Assembly: GCA_944320105.1 (NCBI GenBank)
Contig: CALUGA010000012.1
Coordinates: 1-60,796, forward strand
Origin: an uncultured Prevotella sp.
GTDB taxonomy: Bacteria > Bacteroidota > Bacteroidia > Bacteroidales > Bacteroidaceae
Direction of reading: 5' to 3'
Length of the DNA: 60,796 nucleotides
Shown here: positions 9,160 through 18,126 of the stretch, piece by piece
Position numbering within the stretch: position 1 is the stretch's first letter
How the letters are laid out: every line of letters starts with the position of its first letter
Notes under the pieces: model-generated
Seen by the model: the letters and a program-made list of their open reading frames with translations, nothing else
Databases searched by the model: none
Told to the model about the DNA's origin: nothing
Translations under genes and position numbers: made by a program

Positions 9160-9770
9160 AACACCGCAACATCATCATCACTGCAAGGGTGCTGAGCCTC
9201 GTCTTCACGCCCTTCTACCTGCCGGTGGTGGGCCTGGCCGCCCTCTTCGCCTTCAGCTACCTAAGCCTGCTGCCACTGGCATACAAGGCCACGGTGATCG
9301 GCATAGTCTACCTCTTCACCGTGCTCGCCCCGTCGCTGCTCATCCACGCCTACCGCCGCTACCACGGCTGGACGCCCCTGGAGCTGGGGCGCAAGGAGCG
9401 CCGCATGGTGCCTTACGCCATCTCAATAGCCTGCTACTTCGCCTGCGTCTACGTCATGGAGCGTCTCCACATACCGCGCTTCATGGGCGGCATACTCATA
9501 GCCGCACTGCTGGTGCAGGTAACGTGCGCCGTCATCAACGCATGGTGGAAGATAAGCACCCACACGGCGGCCATCGGAGGCGTGGCCGGCGCGCTGTGCG
9601 CCTTCGCCGAGATATTCGGCTTCAACCCCGTGGGCTGGCTCTCGGCCGTGTTCCTGCTCGCCGGGCTGCTCGGCACAAGCCGCATGATACTGCGCCAGCA
9701 CACGCTCGCGCAGGTGGTGGCCGGCTTCTGGGTGGGCTTCGCCTGCGCCGCAACCGGAATACTTATATAA
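9156..9770 (+). CDS. PAP2-superfamily-like membrane protein
   Basis: An integral membrane protein of 204 residues with about six hydrophobic segments. The C-terminal part resembles PAP2 phosphatase motifs: WWKISTHTA in place of PSGH, and SRMILRQHTLAQVVAGF matching SRxxxxxHxxxxVxAG. The first motif (KxxxxxxRP) is not clear, so activity is uncertain. Similar short PAP2-like proteins are common in Bacteroidetes and may act on lipid pyrophosphates at the inner membrane (inference). It overlaps the end of rpoN by four bases. Its stop merges into a 7-bp repeat array. Confidence 0.7.
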   Translation: MKHRNIIITARVLSLVFTPFYLPVVGLAALFAFSYLSLLPLAYKATVIGIVYLFTVLAPSLLIHAYRRYHGWTPLELGRKERRMVPYAISIACYFACVYVMERLHIPRFMGGILIAALLVQVTCAVINAWWKISTHTAAIGGVAGALCAFAEIFGFNPVGWLSAVFLLAGLLGTSRMILRQHTLAQVVAGFWVGFACAATGILI

Positions 9771-9838
9771 TTAAGAATTAAAAATTAAGAATTAAGAAAA
9801 TATGCGGGGGAATTAAAAGTTAAGAATTAAAAATTAAA
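9768..9838 (+). repeat. 7-bp AT-rich array after the PAP2-like gene
   Basis: AATTAAG and AATTAAA heptads run from the stop codon in two blocks, each ending with the word AATATGCG (9800-9807 and 9840-9847). Confidence 0.85.
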
Positions 9839-9839
9839 A

Positions 9840-9967
9840 AAATATGCGACAGGCCACGAACTCGCAACTCAAAATTCGTAACTCGTAACTCAAAACTCGC
9901 AATTCAAACCCCACAATCGCCGCAGGCGACAACTCAAAATTCGTAACTCGTAACTCAAAACTAAATA
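9840..9967 (+). repeat. Composite module: AATATGCG, CAGGCCACGAAC, then ACTCGTA/ACTCAAA heptads
   Basis: Starts AATATGCGACAGGCCACGAAC, continues as heptads (ACTCGTA, ACTCAAA, ATTCGTA), contains ATCGCCGCAGGCGACAA, and ends just before purE. The same order of parts occurs at 34675-34834 before sufE. Confidence 0.85.
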
Positions 9968-9968
9968 T

Positions 9969-10475
9969 ATGGACGCATTGGTAAGCATAATCATGGGCAG
10001 CACAAGCGACCTGCCCGTAATGGAGAAAGCCTGCAAGCTGTTAGACGATATGCAGGTTCCGTTTGAAGTCAACGCCCTCTCGGCCCACCGCACTCCCGAC
10101 GCCGTGGAGGCCTTCGCGCGCGGGGCTAAGGCCCGCGGGGTGAAGGTGATAATAGCGGGGGCCGGCATGGCCGCCGCACTGCCGGGCGTGATAGCCGCCT
10201 CTACCACGCTGCCCGTCATCGGGGTGCCTATCAAAGGAATGCTCGACGGACTCGACGCGCTGCTCAGCATAGTGCAGATGCCGCCGGGAATACCCGTGGC
10301 CACCACCGGGGTGAACGGCGCGCAGAACGCCGCCATACTGGCCGTGGAGATGCTCGCCCTGGCCGACGACGCCCTCGCCGCACGCCTCGAAGCCTACAAG
10401 ACGGGGCTGAAGGAGAAGATTGAGAAGGCCAACCGCGACCTGGCCGAGGTGAAGTACCAATATAAGGTGAACTGA
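9969..10475 (+). CDS. purE: 5-(carboxyamino)imidazole ribonucleotide mutase PurE
   Basis: A cytoplasmic purine-synthesis enzyme of 168 residues that converts N5-CAIR to CAIR. It shows the PurE signature IIMGSTSDLPVM, the active-site loop NALSAHRTPD, and GAGMAAALPGVIA and TTLPVIGVP. Its length fits class I PurE. The ATG lies immediately after the heptad module, and no standard promoter is visible within it. The stop codon TGA directly abuts the ispG ATG, so the two are one transcription unit. Confidence 0.96.
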   Translation: MDALVSIIMGSTSDLPVMEKACKLLDDMQVPFEVNALSAHRTPDAVEAFARGAKARGVKVIIAGAGMAAALPGVIAASTTLPVIGVPIKGMLDGLDALLSIVQMPPGIPVATTGVNGAQNAAILAVEMLALADDALAARLEAYKTGLKEKIEKANRDLAEVKYQYKVN

Positions 10476-12347
10476 ATGGACGACCTGTTCAACTACCGCC
10501 GCCGACACACCACCGCAGTGCAAGTGGGCAACACGCCCATGGGAGGCGACAACCCCATACGCCTGCAGTCGATGACCACCACGCCCACGGCCGACGTGGA
10601 GGCATCAGCCGCGCAGGCCGAGCGCATTGCCGACGCCGGGGGCGAGTACGTGCGCCTAACCACGCAGGGCGTGAGGGAGGCCGAGAGCCTGAAGGACATC
10701 AACGCCAAGATGCGCGCCGACGGCTACCTTACGCCCCTCGTGGCCGACGTACACTTCAACCCCCGCGTGGCCGAGGTGGCCGCGCTCTATGCCGAGAAGG
10801 TGCGCATCAACCCCGGCAACTACGCCGACCCGGCCCGCACCTTCCGCAAGATAGAGTACACCGACGCTGAGTACGCCGCCGAGCTGCGCAAGATTGAGGA
10901 GCGGTTCGTGCCGCTGCTGCGCCTGTGCAGGCAGCACCACACTGCCCTGCGCATTGGGGTTAACCACGGGTCGCTCTCCGACCGCATCATGTCGCGCTAC
11001 GGCGACACGCCCCAAGGCATAGTGGAGAGCTGCATGGAGTTCCTCAGGATATGCCAGAGGGAAAGGTTCGACGACGTGGCCGTGTCAGTAAAGGCCAGCA
11101 ACACCGTGGTGATGGTGCGCTCGGTGCGACTGCTCGCCGAGGCCATGGAGCGCGAGGGCATGGCCTACCCGCTCCACCTGGGCGTCACCGAGGCGGGCGA
11201 GGGCGACGACGGCCGCATAAAGAGCGCAGTGGGCATAGGCGCGCTGCTGGCCGACGGACTGGGCGACACGGTGCGCGTTTCGCTCACCGAGGAGCCTGAG
11301 GCCGAGATACCGGTGGCCCGCAAGCTCGTAAGCTACGTAACGCAGCGAGCCGCAGCAGCGCCAATACCCGCCGAGGCAGCCCCCGGCTGGAGCTGGGCAG
11401 AGCCGGAGCGCAGGGCCACCGCGCGCGTGGCCAACGTGGGCGGCGAGGCCGCGCCGGTGGTGGTGAGCAGCCAGATAGGCGGCCCCGAGCCGTCGGAGGC
11501 CGACTTCGTGTACATTGGCGACGGCTCGGCATGGACTTCGCCGGCCTGCTGGAGCCGCCCCAAGGGGCAGGCACTGCTGGCCGACTTCGATGTTTGCAAC
11601 CGTCTGCGCGCCGCCCATCCCGATACCGAGGTGTACCCCGTGTTCCCCCACTCGGCCCTGCCGTTCGTCGGCATGGTGGAAGCCAAGGTGAAGTTCCTTG
11701 TGCTCCAGTACGGCGTGGCGGCCGAGGAGTACCTGGCCTGCCTCAATGCTCACCCCGAGGTGGTGGTGGTGTGCATGCCCGTGGTGGCCAACCGCCTCGG
11801 CTCGCAGCGCGCGCTGGCCCACGAGATGATGGCCGCCGGGGTGCATAACCCCATCGTGTTCTGCCAGATGTACCGCCACGGGGCCGACGGCAAGGGCGAC
11901 TTCCAGATTGAGGCGGCGGCCGACATGGGCGCGCTCATGATGGACGGCCTGTGCGACGGACTCTGGCTCATGAACGACGGCGACCTGCCACAGGCCGACA
12001 TAGAGGCCACGGCCTTCGCCATACTGCAGGCCGCGCGCCTGAGGATGACCAAGACCGAATACATAAGCTGCCCCGGCTGCGGCCGCACGCTCTACGACCT
12101 GCGCGCCACCACGCAGCGCATAAAGGAGGCCACGGCGGGCCTGGCGGGCCTCAAGATAGGCATCATGGGCTGCATAGTGAACGGCCCGGGCGAGATGGCC
12201 GACGCCGACTACGGCTACGTGGGCGCCGCACGGGGCAAGATTTCGCTATACCGCCGCAAGGAGTGCGTGGAGAAGAACATACCCGAGGAGCAGGCCGTGG
12301 AGCGGCTGCTCGCCCTCATCGAGGCCGACCGCAAGCAAGGGCGGTGA
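10476..12347 (+). CDS. ispG: 4-hydroxy-3-methylbut-2-en-1-yl diphosphate synthase IspG, long form
   Basis: MEP-pathway enzyme making HMBPP for isoprenoids. At 623 residues it is the long form with an inserted central domain known from Bacteroidetes, Chlamydiae and plants; the usual bacterial form is about 370. The N-terminal TIM barrel starts VGNTPMGGDNPIRLQSMTTT. The C-terminal 4Fe-4S domain has cluster cysteines in CPGCGRTL (about 531 and 534) and in IMGCIVNGPGE (about 564). It begins directly after the purE stop codon. Confidence 0.95.
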   Translation: MDDLFNYRRRHTTAVQVGNTPMGGDNPIRLQSMTTTPTADVEASAAQAERIADAGGEYVRLTTQGVREAESLKDINAKMRADGYLTPLVADVHFNPRVAEVAALYAEKVRINPGNYADPARTFRKIEYTDAEYAAELRKIEERFVPLLRLCRQHHTALRIGVNHGSLSDRIMSRYGDTPQGIVESCMEFLRICQRERFDDVAVSVKASNTVVMVRSVRLLAEAMEREGMAYPLHLGVTEAGEGDDGRIKSAVGIGALLADGLGDTVRVSLTEEPEAEIPVARKLVSYVTQRAAAAPIPAEAAPGWSWAEPERRATARVANVGGEAAPVVVSSQIGGPEPSEADFVYIGDGSAWTSPACWSRPKGQALLADFDVCNRLRAAHPDTEVYPVFPHSALPFVGMVEAKVKFLVLQYGVAAEEYLACLNAHPEVVVVCMPVVANRLGSQRALAHEMMAAGVHNPIVFCQMYRHGADGKGDFQIEAAADMGALMMDGLCDGLWLMNDGDLPQADIEATAFAILQAARLRMTKTEYISCPGCGRTLYDLRATTQRIKEATAGLAGLKIGIMGCIVNGPGEMADADYGYVGAARGKISLYRRKECVEKNIPEEQAVERLLALIEADRKQGR

Positions 12348-12373
12348 GGCGCGATGCCAAAACAAGACGGACG

Positions 12374-12961
12374 ATGGGAAAGTTATTGTCGCTACTATTG
12401 ATTGTCGCAACAGCTTTTTCGTGCGCAGGCGAACCCACCAAAAGGAAAAACGGCGCAGGCGACACGCCCTTGGCTAAACAAAAGCAAGGGCAGGAAAAGG
12501 CGTTGGGCATATACCAGAAGCTCGACAATTCGTTTTTCGATGGCCGACCACGCGTTGCAGGCGAGCAAGAATACCCCGACTACTACGGCGGCTCTTACGT
12601 GGACGACGACGGGGGATTGGTGATACTCGCCACCGACACAAGCAACAGGACGAAGGCCAACTTGCAGCGGCGCGCCAAGTCGGCCGACTTCCGCTTGCAG
12701 CAGTGCGAGTACTCGTTCAACGAGCTTGAAGCCCTAAACAAGCGGCTGTCTGCCAAGTTCAAGGGCGACGGCGAGCTGAGGGAAAGCCTCGGATGGGAGT
12801 CGGTGGGCCTCGACATAGGCAACAACCGGGTAGGCATTTGGCTCAACGAATGCACCCCGCAGCGCATAGCCGACTTCAAGCGGCGGGTGCTCAACTCGCC
12901 CATGCTGAGCTTCCACGAGCTGAAGCCCATAAAGCCCGACATGATGCAAGCACCTAAGTAA
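12374..12961 (+). CDS. Putative lipoprotein of unknown function
   Basis: 195 residues. The N-terminus (MGKLLSLLLIVATAFSCAGE) looks like a lipoprotein signal with Cys17, although the lipobox is imperfect. The middle, YGGSYVDDDGGLVILATD, and the end (NECTPQRIADFKRRVL) recall the pro-region of alpha-lytic/streptogrisin proteases, but no protease domain follows; this is a weak resemblance. It lies 26 bases after ispG and may be co-transcribed. Its stop codon is the first base pair of hairpin element B. Confidence 0.72.
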   Translation: MGKLLSLLLIVATAFSCAGEPTKRKNGAGDTPLAKQKQGQEKALGIYQKLDNSFFDGRPRVAGEQEYPDYYGGSYVDDDGGLVILATDTSNRTKANLQRRAKSADFRLQQCEYSFNELEALNKRLSAKFKGDGELRESLGWESVGLDIGNNRVGIWLNECTPQRIADFKRRVLNSPMLSFHELKPIKPDMMQAPK

Positions 12962-13157
12962 ACCCAAATCGGTCGTTAGACCGCCAAACCAACATTTTCA
13001 CTTGATTGTTGGCTCTTCAGCCGTCTTCCGCACTGCTGCCGACACCTTGCTTTCCGCTTTTTCTCGATGTAGCCCGCTACATCTTCGACAAAACCGAAAA
13101 TCAATCTGTCTGCCAGCAGCACGAAATCCGGCTGAAGTCTAATGACCGATTTGGGTT
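12961..13157. repeat. Long hairpin element, copy B, with terminal inverted repeats
   Basis: The 21-base ends (12961-12981 and 13137-13157) are complementary at 20 of 21 positions; the odd one is a G-U pair in RNA. Inside, CTTCAGCCG pairs with CGGCTGAAG and CTGCTGCCGACA with TGTCTGCCAGCAG. The core hairpin is GATGTAGC (13066-13073) with GCTACATC (13076-13083). It starts in the stop codon of the upstream gene and lies between convergent genes. Confidence 0.85.
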
Positions 13158-13212
13158 AAATCCTTACAAAACGCCCGCCGCCAAGCCCTACGGGCAAGGC
13201 TGAAACGCAAGA

Positions 13213-13355
13213 CGGCCTGTTCCATAGCCCGGAACAGGCCGTTTCGCATCCCCAAACATACCGTTTCGCAATGCAAAACGGCACATATCGCAACCCCTTG
13301 GCGGCCAGTGGGTTGCGCAGGCAACCCGCAGTTGCGAAACTATTTTACAAATACG
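13213..13355 (+). repeat. 22-bp tandem repeat array 2 with palindromic block and tail
   Basis: Units start at 13213, 13235, 13257 and 13279, exactly 22 bp apart (CAGGCCGTTTCGCA, CATACCGTTTCGCA and so on). Then comes the palindromic block CAACCCCTTGGCGGCCAGTG, then the tail GCGAAACTATTTTACAAA. It occupies the rest of the 405-base gap to upp. Confidence 0.85.
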
Positions 13356-13366
13356 GTTCCGCAGGG

Positions 13367-14026
13367 CTACACCTTGTCGCCGTAGCACAGGTCGCCGGCG
13401 TCGCCCAGCCCCGGCACGATGTACTTGTGCTCGTTGAGCACCGGGTCGATGGCGGCGCACCAAACGGTGGTCTTGTCGTCGGGCAGCGTGCGGCGCACGT
13501 GCTCAATGCCCTCGGGCGTGGCCAGCACGCAGGCCACGTGGATGTGCCTCGGCTCGCCGCGGGTGAGGAAAGCCTTGTAGGCCATCTCCATCGACAGGCC
13601 GGTGGCGAGCATGGGGTCGGCTATTATGAGCGTCTTTCCCTCTATGCTGGGCGTGGCCAGGTACTCCACGTGTATGCCCACCTCGGTGTGCTCCTCGTTG
13701 GTGTACTCGCGGTAGGCGCTGACGAAGGCGCAGGCCGCGTGGTCGAACACGCTGAGGAACCCTTGGTGGAAGGGCAGCCCGGCGCGGAAGATGGTGGCCA
13801 GCACCACGCCGTCGGCAGGCACGCGCACGGCGGCCTTGGCCAGCGGCGTCTGCACCTCGCGGGCCTCGTAGGCCATGGTCTTGCTTATCTCGTATGCCTC
13901 CATCATGCCCACGCGCTCTATGTTGTTGCGGAAAAGGAGGCGGTTTTGCTGGTACCGGGCATCGCGCAGCTCGGCCAGGTAGAGGCCCACTATGGAGTCG
14001 GCCTCGCTCAGGTTGATGATCTTCAT
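13367..14026 (-). CDS. upp: Uracil phosphoribosyltransferase Upp
   Basis: A pyrimidine-salvage enzyme of 219 residues that makes UMP from uracil and PRPP in the cytoplasm. It has the PRPP-binding loop IIADPMLATGLSM (about 130-142), ATIFRAGLPFHQGF earlier, and a C-terminal uracil-binding stretch YIVPGLGDAGDLCYG. I chose the ATG that begins MKIINLSEADS; an upstream in-frame extension to 14143 is low-complexity and unlike the family. A -7 box lies at 14111-14118. It is convergent with the lipoprotein gene and divergent from pckA. Confidence 0.95.
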   Translation of the reverse strand: MKIINLSEADSIVGLYLAELRDARYQQNRLLFRNNIERVGMMEAYEISKTMAYEAREVQTPLAKAAVRVPADGVVLATIFRAGLPFHQGFLSVFDHAACAFVSAYREYTNEEHTEVGIHVEYLATPSIEGKTLIIADPMLATGLSMEMAYKAFLTRGEPRHIHVACVLATPEGIEHVRRTLPDDKTTVWCAAIDPVLNEHKYIVPGLGDAGDLCYGDKV

Positions 14027-14110
14027 TGGCTGTTGGTGTCTCAAGGTTAAGGTCTGCGCCCGACCCGGCCCTGCCGCTCGGCGGCCCGGCGGGGCGCACC
14101 CATCCGCCTG

Positions 14111-14118
14111 CAAAGGTA
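14111..14118 (-). promoter_or_regulatory. -7 box for upp
   Basis: TACCTTTG on the minus strand, about 85 bases before the upp start. No good -33 box at the usual spacing. Confidence 0.55.
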
Positions 14119-14233
14119 AATAATATCCGTATGTTTTTGCCATTTCGGAATTGCAAAAGCGGCTCCCAACTGCCGATTTTTCAATACTTTAACCTAAAAA
14201 GATTTATCTTCGGCCTTTTTTGGGCGCGCGGGC

Positions 14234-14264
14234 TTTGCCCTGAGGCGGATTTTTGCTAACTTTG
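14234..14264 (+). promoter_or_regulatory. Promoter of pckA
   Basis: TTTG 14234-14237, 19-base spacer, TAACTTTG 14257-14264: an exact consensus match. The leader is about 55 bases. Confidence 0.87.
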
Positions 14265-14324
14265 CGGGCGATTCAGGAACACTGCAACCAAACGAACATT
14301 TCACAACTAAATACATTCAGTAAA

Positions 14325-15938
<1,614 letters not shown>

Positions 15939-15991
15939 AGGCATAACAATCAAGAAACCCCAAACCCAAAAAATTTCTTTTTTCATGAGAG

Positions 15992-16026
15992 AAGCCCGCC
16001 CGGCGTGATGCCGTGCGGGCTTTTTT
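15992..16026 (+). terminator. Intrinsic terminator of pckA
   Basis: The stem AAGCCCGCCCGGC / GCCGTGCGGGCTT with a short GTGAT loop is followed by six Ts at 16021-16026. Confidence 0.88.
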
Positions 16027-16110
16027 GGCTATTGGGCTTATTTGCCTATTTGGCTTATTTGGCTTATAGGTCAGATAGGTCTTATAAGCCTAATAGGCCT
16101 AATAGGCCGC
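16027..16110. repeat. 9-bp GGCTTATTT / GGCCTAATA array
   Basis: Nonamer units (GGCTTATTT, GGCTTATAG, GTCTTATAA, GCCTAATAG) fill the gap between pckA and the convergent sulfatase gene. The two halves are partly complementary (GGCTTATAGG with TCTTATAAGCC). Related arrays lie at 21541, 39765 and 50940. Confidence 0.85.
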
Positions 16111-17958
16111 TCAGCGGCGGCCCAGGTCGTCGTAAAACGACTGCAGTATGGCCTTGCCAAGCTCCAGGCGGCGCGCCGTGGCGGCGGCGTCGGGGCGGCT
16201 GCTGCGGGCGGAGTCCTCCGAAATCTTGTCGCCCACGATGTCGTAGACGGTGTGGCCGGTGCTGTCGGCAAAGCCGAAGCCCTCCTTGAAGGTGAAGAAG
16301 GCAAAGGGATACTTGTAGCCGGTGCTGAACACGTCGCGGCTGAAGGTGTAGTCGGCGTGGCCGATGCCGAGCTGGCCCAGCAGCGTGGCGGCCATGTCGC
16401 TCTGGTTCATCAGCGTGGTCACCACGCGGTGGCCGCTCACCGCGCCGCCTATCCAGAGCATGGAGTTGTGGTTGTGCTGCTCGTGGGTGATGTCGGATGG
16501 GAACTGGTAGCCGTGGTCGGGCAGGCACACGATGAGCAGGTCCTGCCACGCAGGCGTCTTCCTAATGCGCTCCACGAACTGCCCTAAGCAGTGGTCGGTA
16601 AAGGCAAAGGCGTTGGCCACCTTGTCGGACAGGCGGCTGTAAGGCACCGCCCACGGCTCGTGGCTGCTGAGCGTTAGGTAGCAGATGTGCCACGGGGCGG
16701 CAGGCTGCTCGGCTATCATGCGCTCCAGGCGGGCAAAGGTAACGTCGTCGCCCGCGCCCCAGGGGTTGCCCGCCAGCTCCTCGTGGCTGAAGTCAACGTC
16801 GCTCACAATGGTGGCATAGCCTCCCGTGCGCAGGTAGCTCTGCATGTTGGTGAAGTTTATGTCGCCGCCGTAGAGGAAACTGCTCCGGTAGCCGTGCTTG
16901 CCCAGCGTGGCGGCCAGGCATGGCAGCGTGCGGCTCTTCATGGGCAGCTTCATCACCGACTGCGTGGGGAAGCTGGGGTAGCCGCTCAGAGTAGAGACTG
17001 TGCCGCGGTCGGTGCGGAAGCTGTTCGAATAGCAGTTGGTGAAGATTATGCCCTCGCGCGCCAGCCTGTTGTAGTTGGGCGCAATGTCCTTGCGCCCGCT
17101 CACGGCCTCAACGAACTGCCCGCCGAAGCCCTCCATGAGTATCACGAGCACGTTGGGCCGCCGCGTGCGGAGCAGCCTCACGGTGTCGGCCTCGGTGGGG
17201 GCGTACAGCCCCCGGAAGAGCCTTGCGCGCTCAGCCTCGGGAAAATAGTCGAACTCCGAGGCGTAGTCGTCGGCCTTGCCGAGCGAGGCCAGCATGCTGA
17301 AGCACGGGTTTATGGCCGAGTGATTGAGGTACTCGTCGGGCGAGAAGTACACCTTGCCCACGTTGGCGGTAGACTCCCCCAGCCCGCCGCGTATCGAGAT
17401 TACCAGCGGGGCGGTGGCGGCGAGCATCAGCAGCGTGGCGGCGAGCCTGCGGCGCTGCCCCCTCACGGGGCTGAGCAGGCGCGGCGTGACGGCCCTGAGG
17501 CACCACAGCAGCAGCGCGGCGTAGGCCAGGATGAGGGCCAGGCGCAGTGCCACATAGCCCGCCGAGACGCTGGCAAGGGCGTCCTTGGGCGAGTCGGTGT
17601 AATAGAATATGGTGGCGTCGAGCTTGAAATGCCAGAAGGGATAGAGCGAGAGGTCGGCCACGAACATGAGCGAGGCGGCCAGTGCCACCACGGCAAAGTA
17701 GGGCGTGGCCCAGCGGCGCAGCCTCACCGGCTGCCCCACCCATGCCAGGGCCATCGTGGCCAGCAGCGGCAGGGCTATGAGGTAGCCCGCCACAGGCACG
17801 TCGAGCAGCAGCCCGTGGGCCACCACGCCGAGGCACTGGGCCGCGGAGTAGGCAGCCCCCTCGGGCTTGTCGATCCACATGAAGGCCACCTTCTGCGTCA
17901 TGAAGATGGCCAGCAACAAGAGATATAGCTTGATAAGCCATGCAAAACGCTGTTTCAT
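16111..17958 (-). CDS. LtaS-like membrane sulfatase / phosphoglycerol-transferase family protein
   Basis: 615 residues with about five membrane helices in the first 190, then a periplasmic alkaline-phosphatase-fold sulfatase domain. Likely metal ligands and nucleophile are in VLILMEGFGGQF (about 277) and FRTDRGTVSTLSG (the threonine near 319), with LPDHGYQ and HNHNSMLWIGG later, as in LtaS-type enzymes. In Gram-negative bacteria this family transfers phosphoglycerol or phosphoethanolamine to envelope glycans; the substrate here is unknown. ATG 17958 gives a normal N-terminal membrane anchor. A -7 box is at 17982-17989. Confidence 0.88.
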   Translation of the reverse strand: MKQRFAWLIKLYLLLLAIFMTQKVAFMWIDKPEGAAYSAAQCLGVVAHGLLLDVPVAGYLIALPLLATMALAWVGQPVRLRRWATPYFAVVALAASLMFVADLSLYPFWHFKLDATIFYYTDSPKDALASVSAGYVALRLALILAYAALLLWCLRAVTPRLLSPVRGQRRRLAATLLMLAATAPLVISIRGGLGESTANVGKVYFSPDEYLNHSAINPCFSMLASLGKADDYASEFDYFPEAERARLFRGLYAPTEADTVRLLRTRRPNVLVILMEGFGGQFVEAVSGRKDIAPNYNRLAREGIIFTNCYSNSFRTDRGTVSTLSGYPSFPTQSVMKLPMKSRTLPCLAATLGKHGYRSSFLYGGDINFTNMQSYLRTGGYATIVSDVDFSHEELAGNPWGAGDDVTFARLERMIAEQPAAPWHICYLTLSSHEPWAVPYSRLSDKVANAFAFTDHCLGQFVERIRKTPAWQDLLIVCLPDHGYQFPSDITHEQHNHNSMLWIGGAVSGHRVVTTLMNQSDMAATLLGQLGIGHADYTFSRDVFSTGYKYPFAFFTFKEGFGFADSTGHTVYDIVGDKISEDSARSSRPDAAATARRLELGKAILQSFYDDLGRR

Positions 17959-17981
17959 CGTTGGTTACTTAAGTAGCTATT

Positions 17982-17989
17982 CAAAATTA
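17982..17989 (-). promoter_or_regulatory. -7 box for the sulfatase gene
   Basis: TAATTTTG on the minus strand, 24 bases before the ATG. The -33 position has only a partial match. Confidence 0.5.
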
Positions 17990-18065
17990 ATCGATACCAT
18001 AATGTTTGCAGATGTCCTTTGAACATCTACCTGATTTAGCGGGAAAGCTGCCTTGGCAGGCAAGG

Positions 18066-18119
18066 CAAAAACACATTGCCGCCCCCGGCAGGGCCTTTTG
18101 TTTCCCTGCCGGGGGCGGC
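18066..18119 (-). terminator. Intrinsic terminator of the GH28 gene
   Basis: A perfect 16-bp stem, GCCGCCCCCGGCAGGG with its complement, runs 18078-18119. On the minus strand a T-run follows shortly after (18066-18070). Confidence 0.8.
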
Positions 18120-18126
18120 ATCATTG

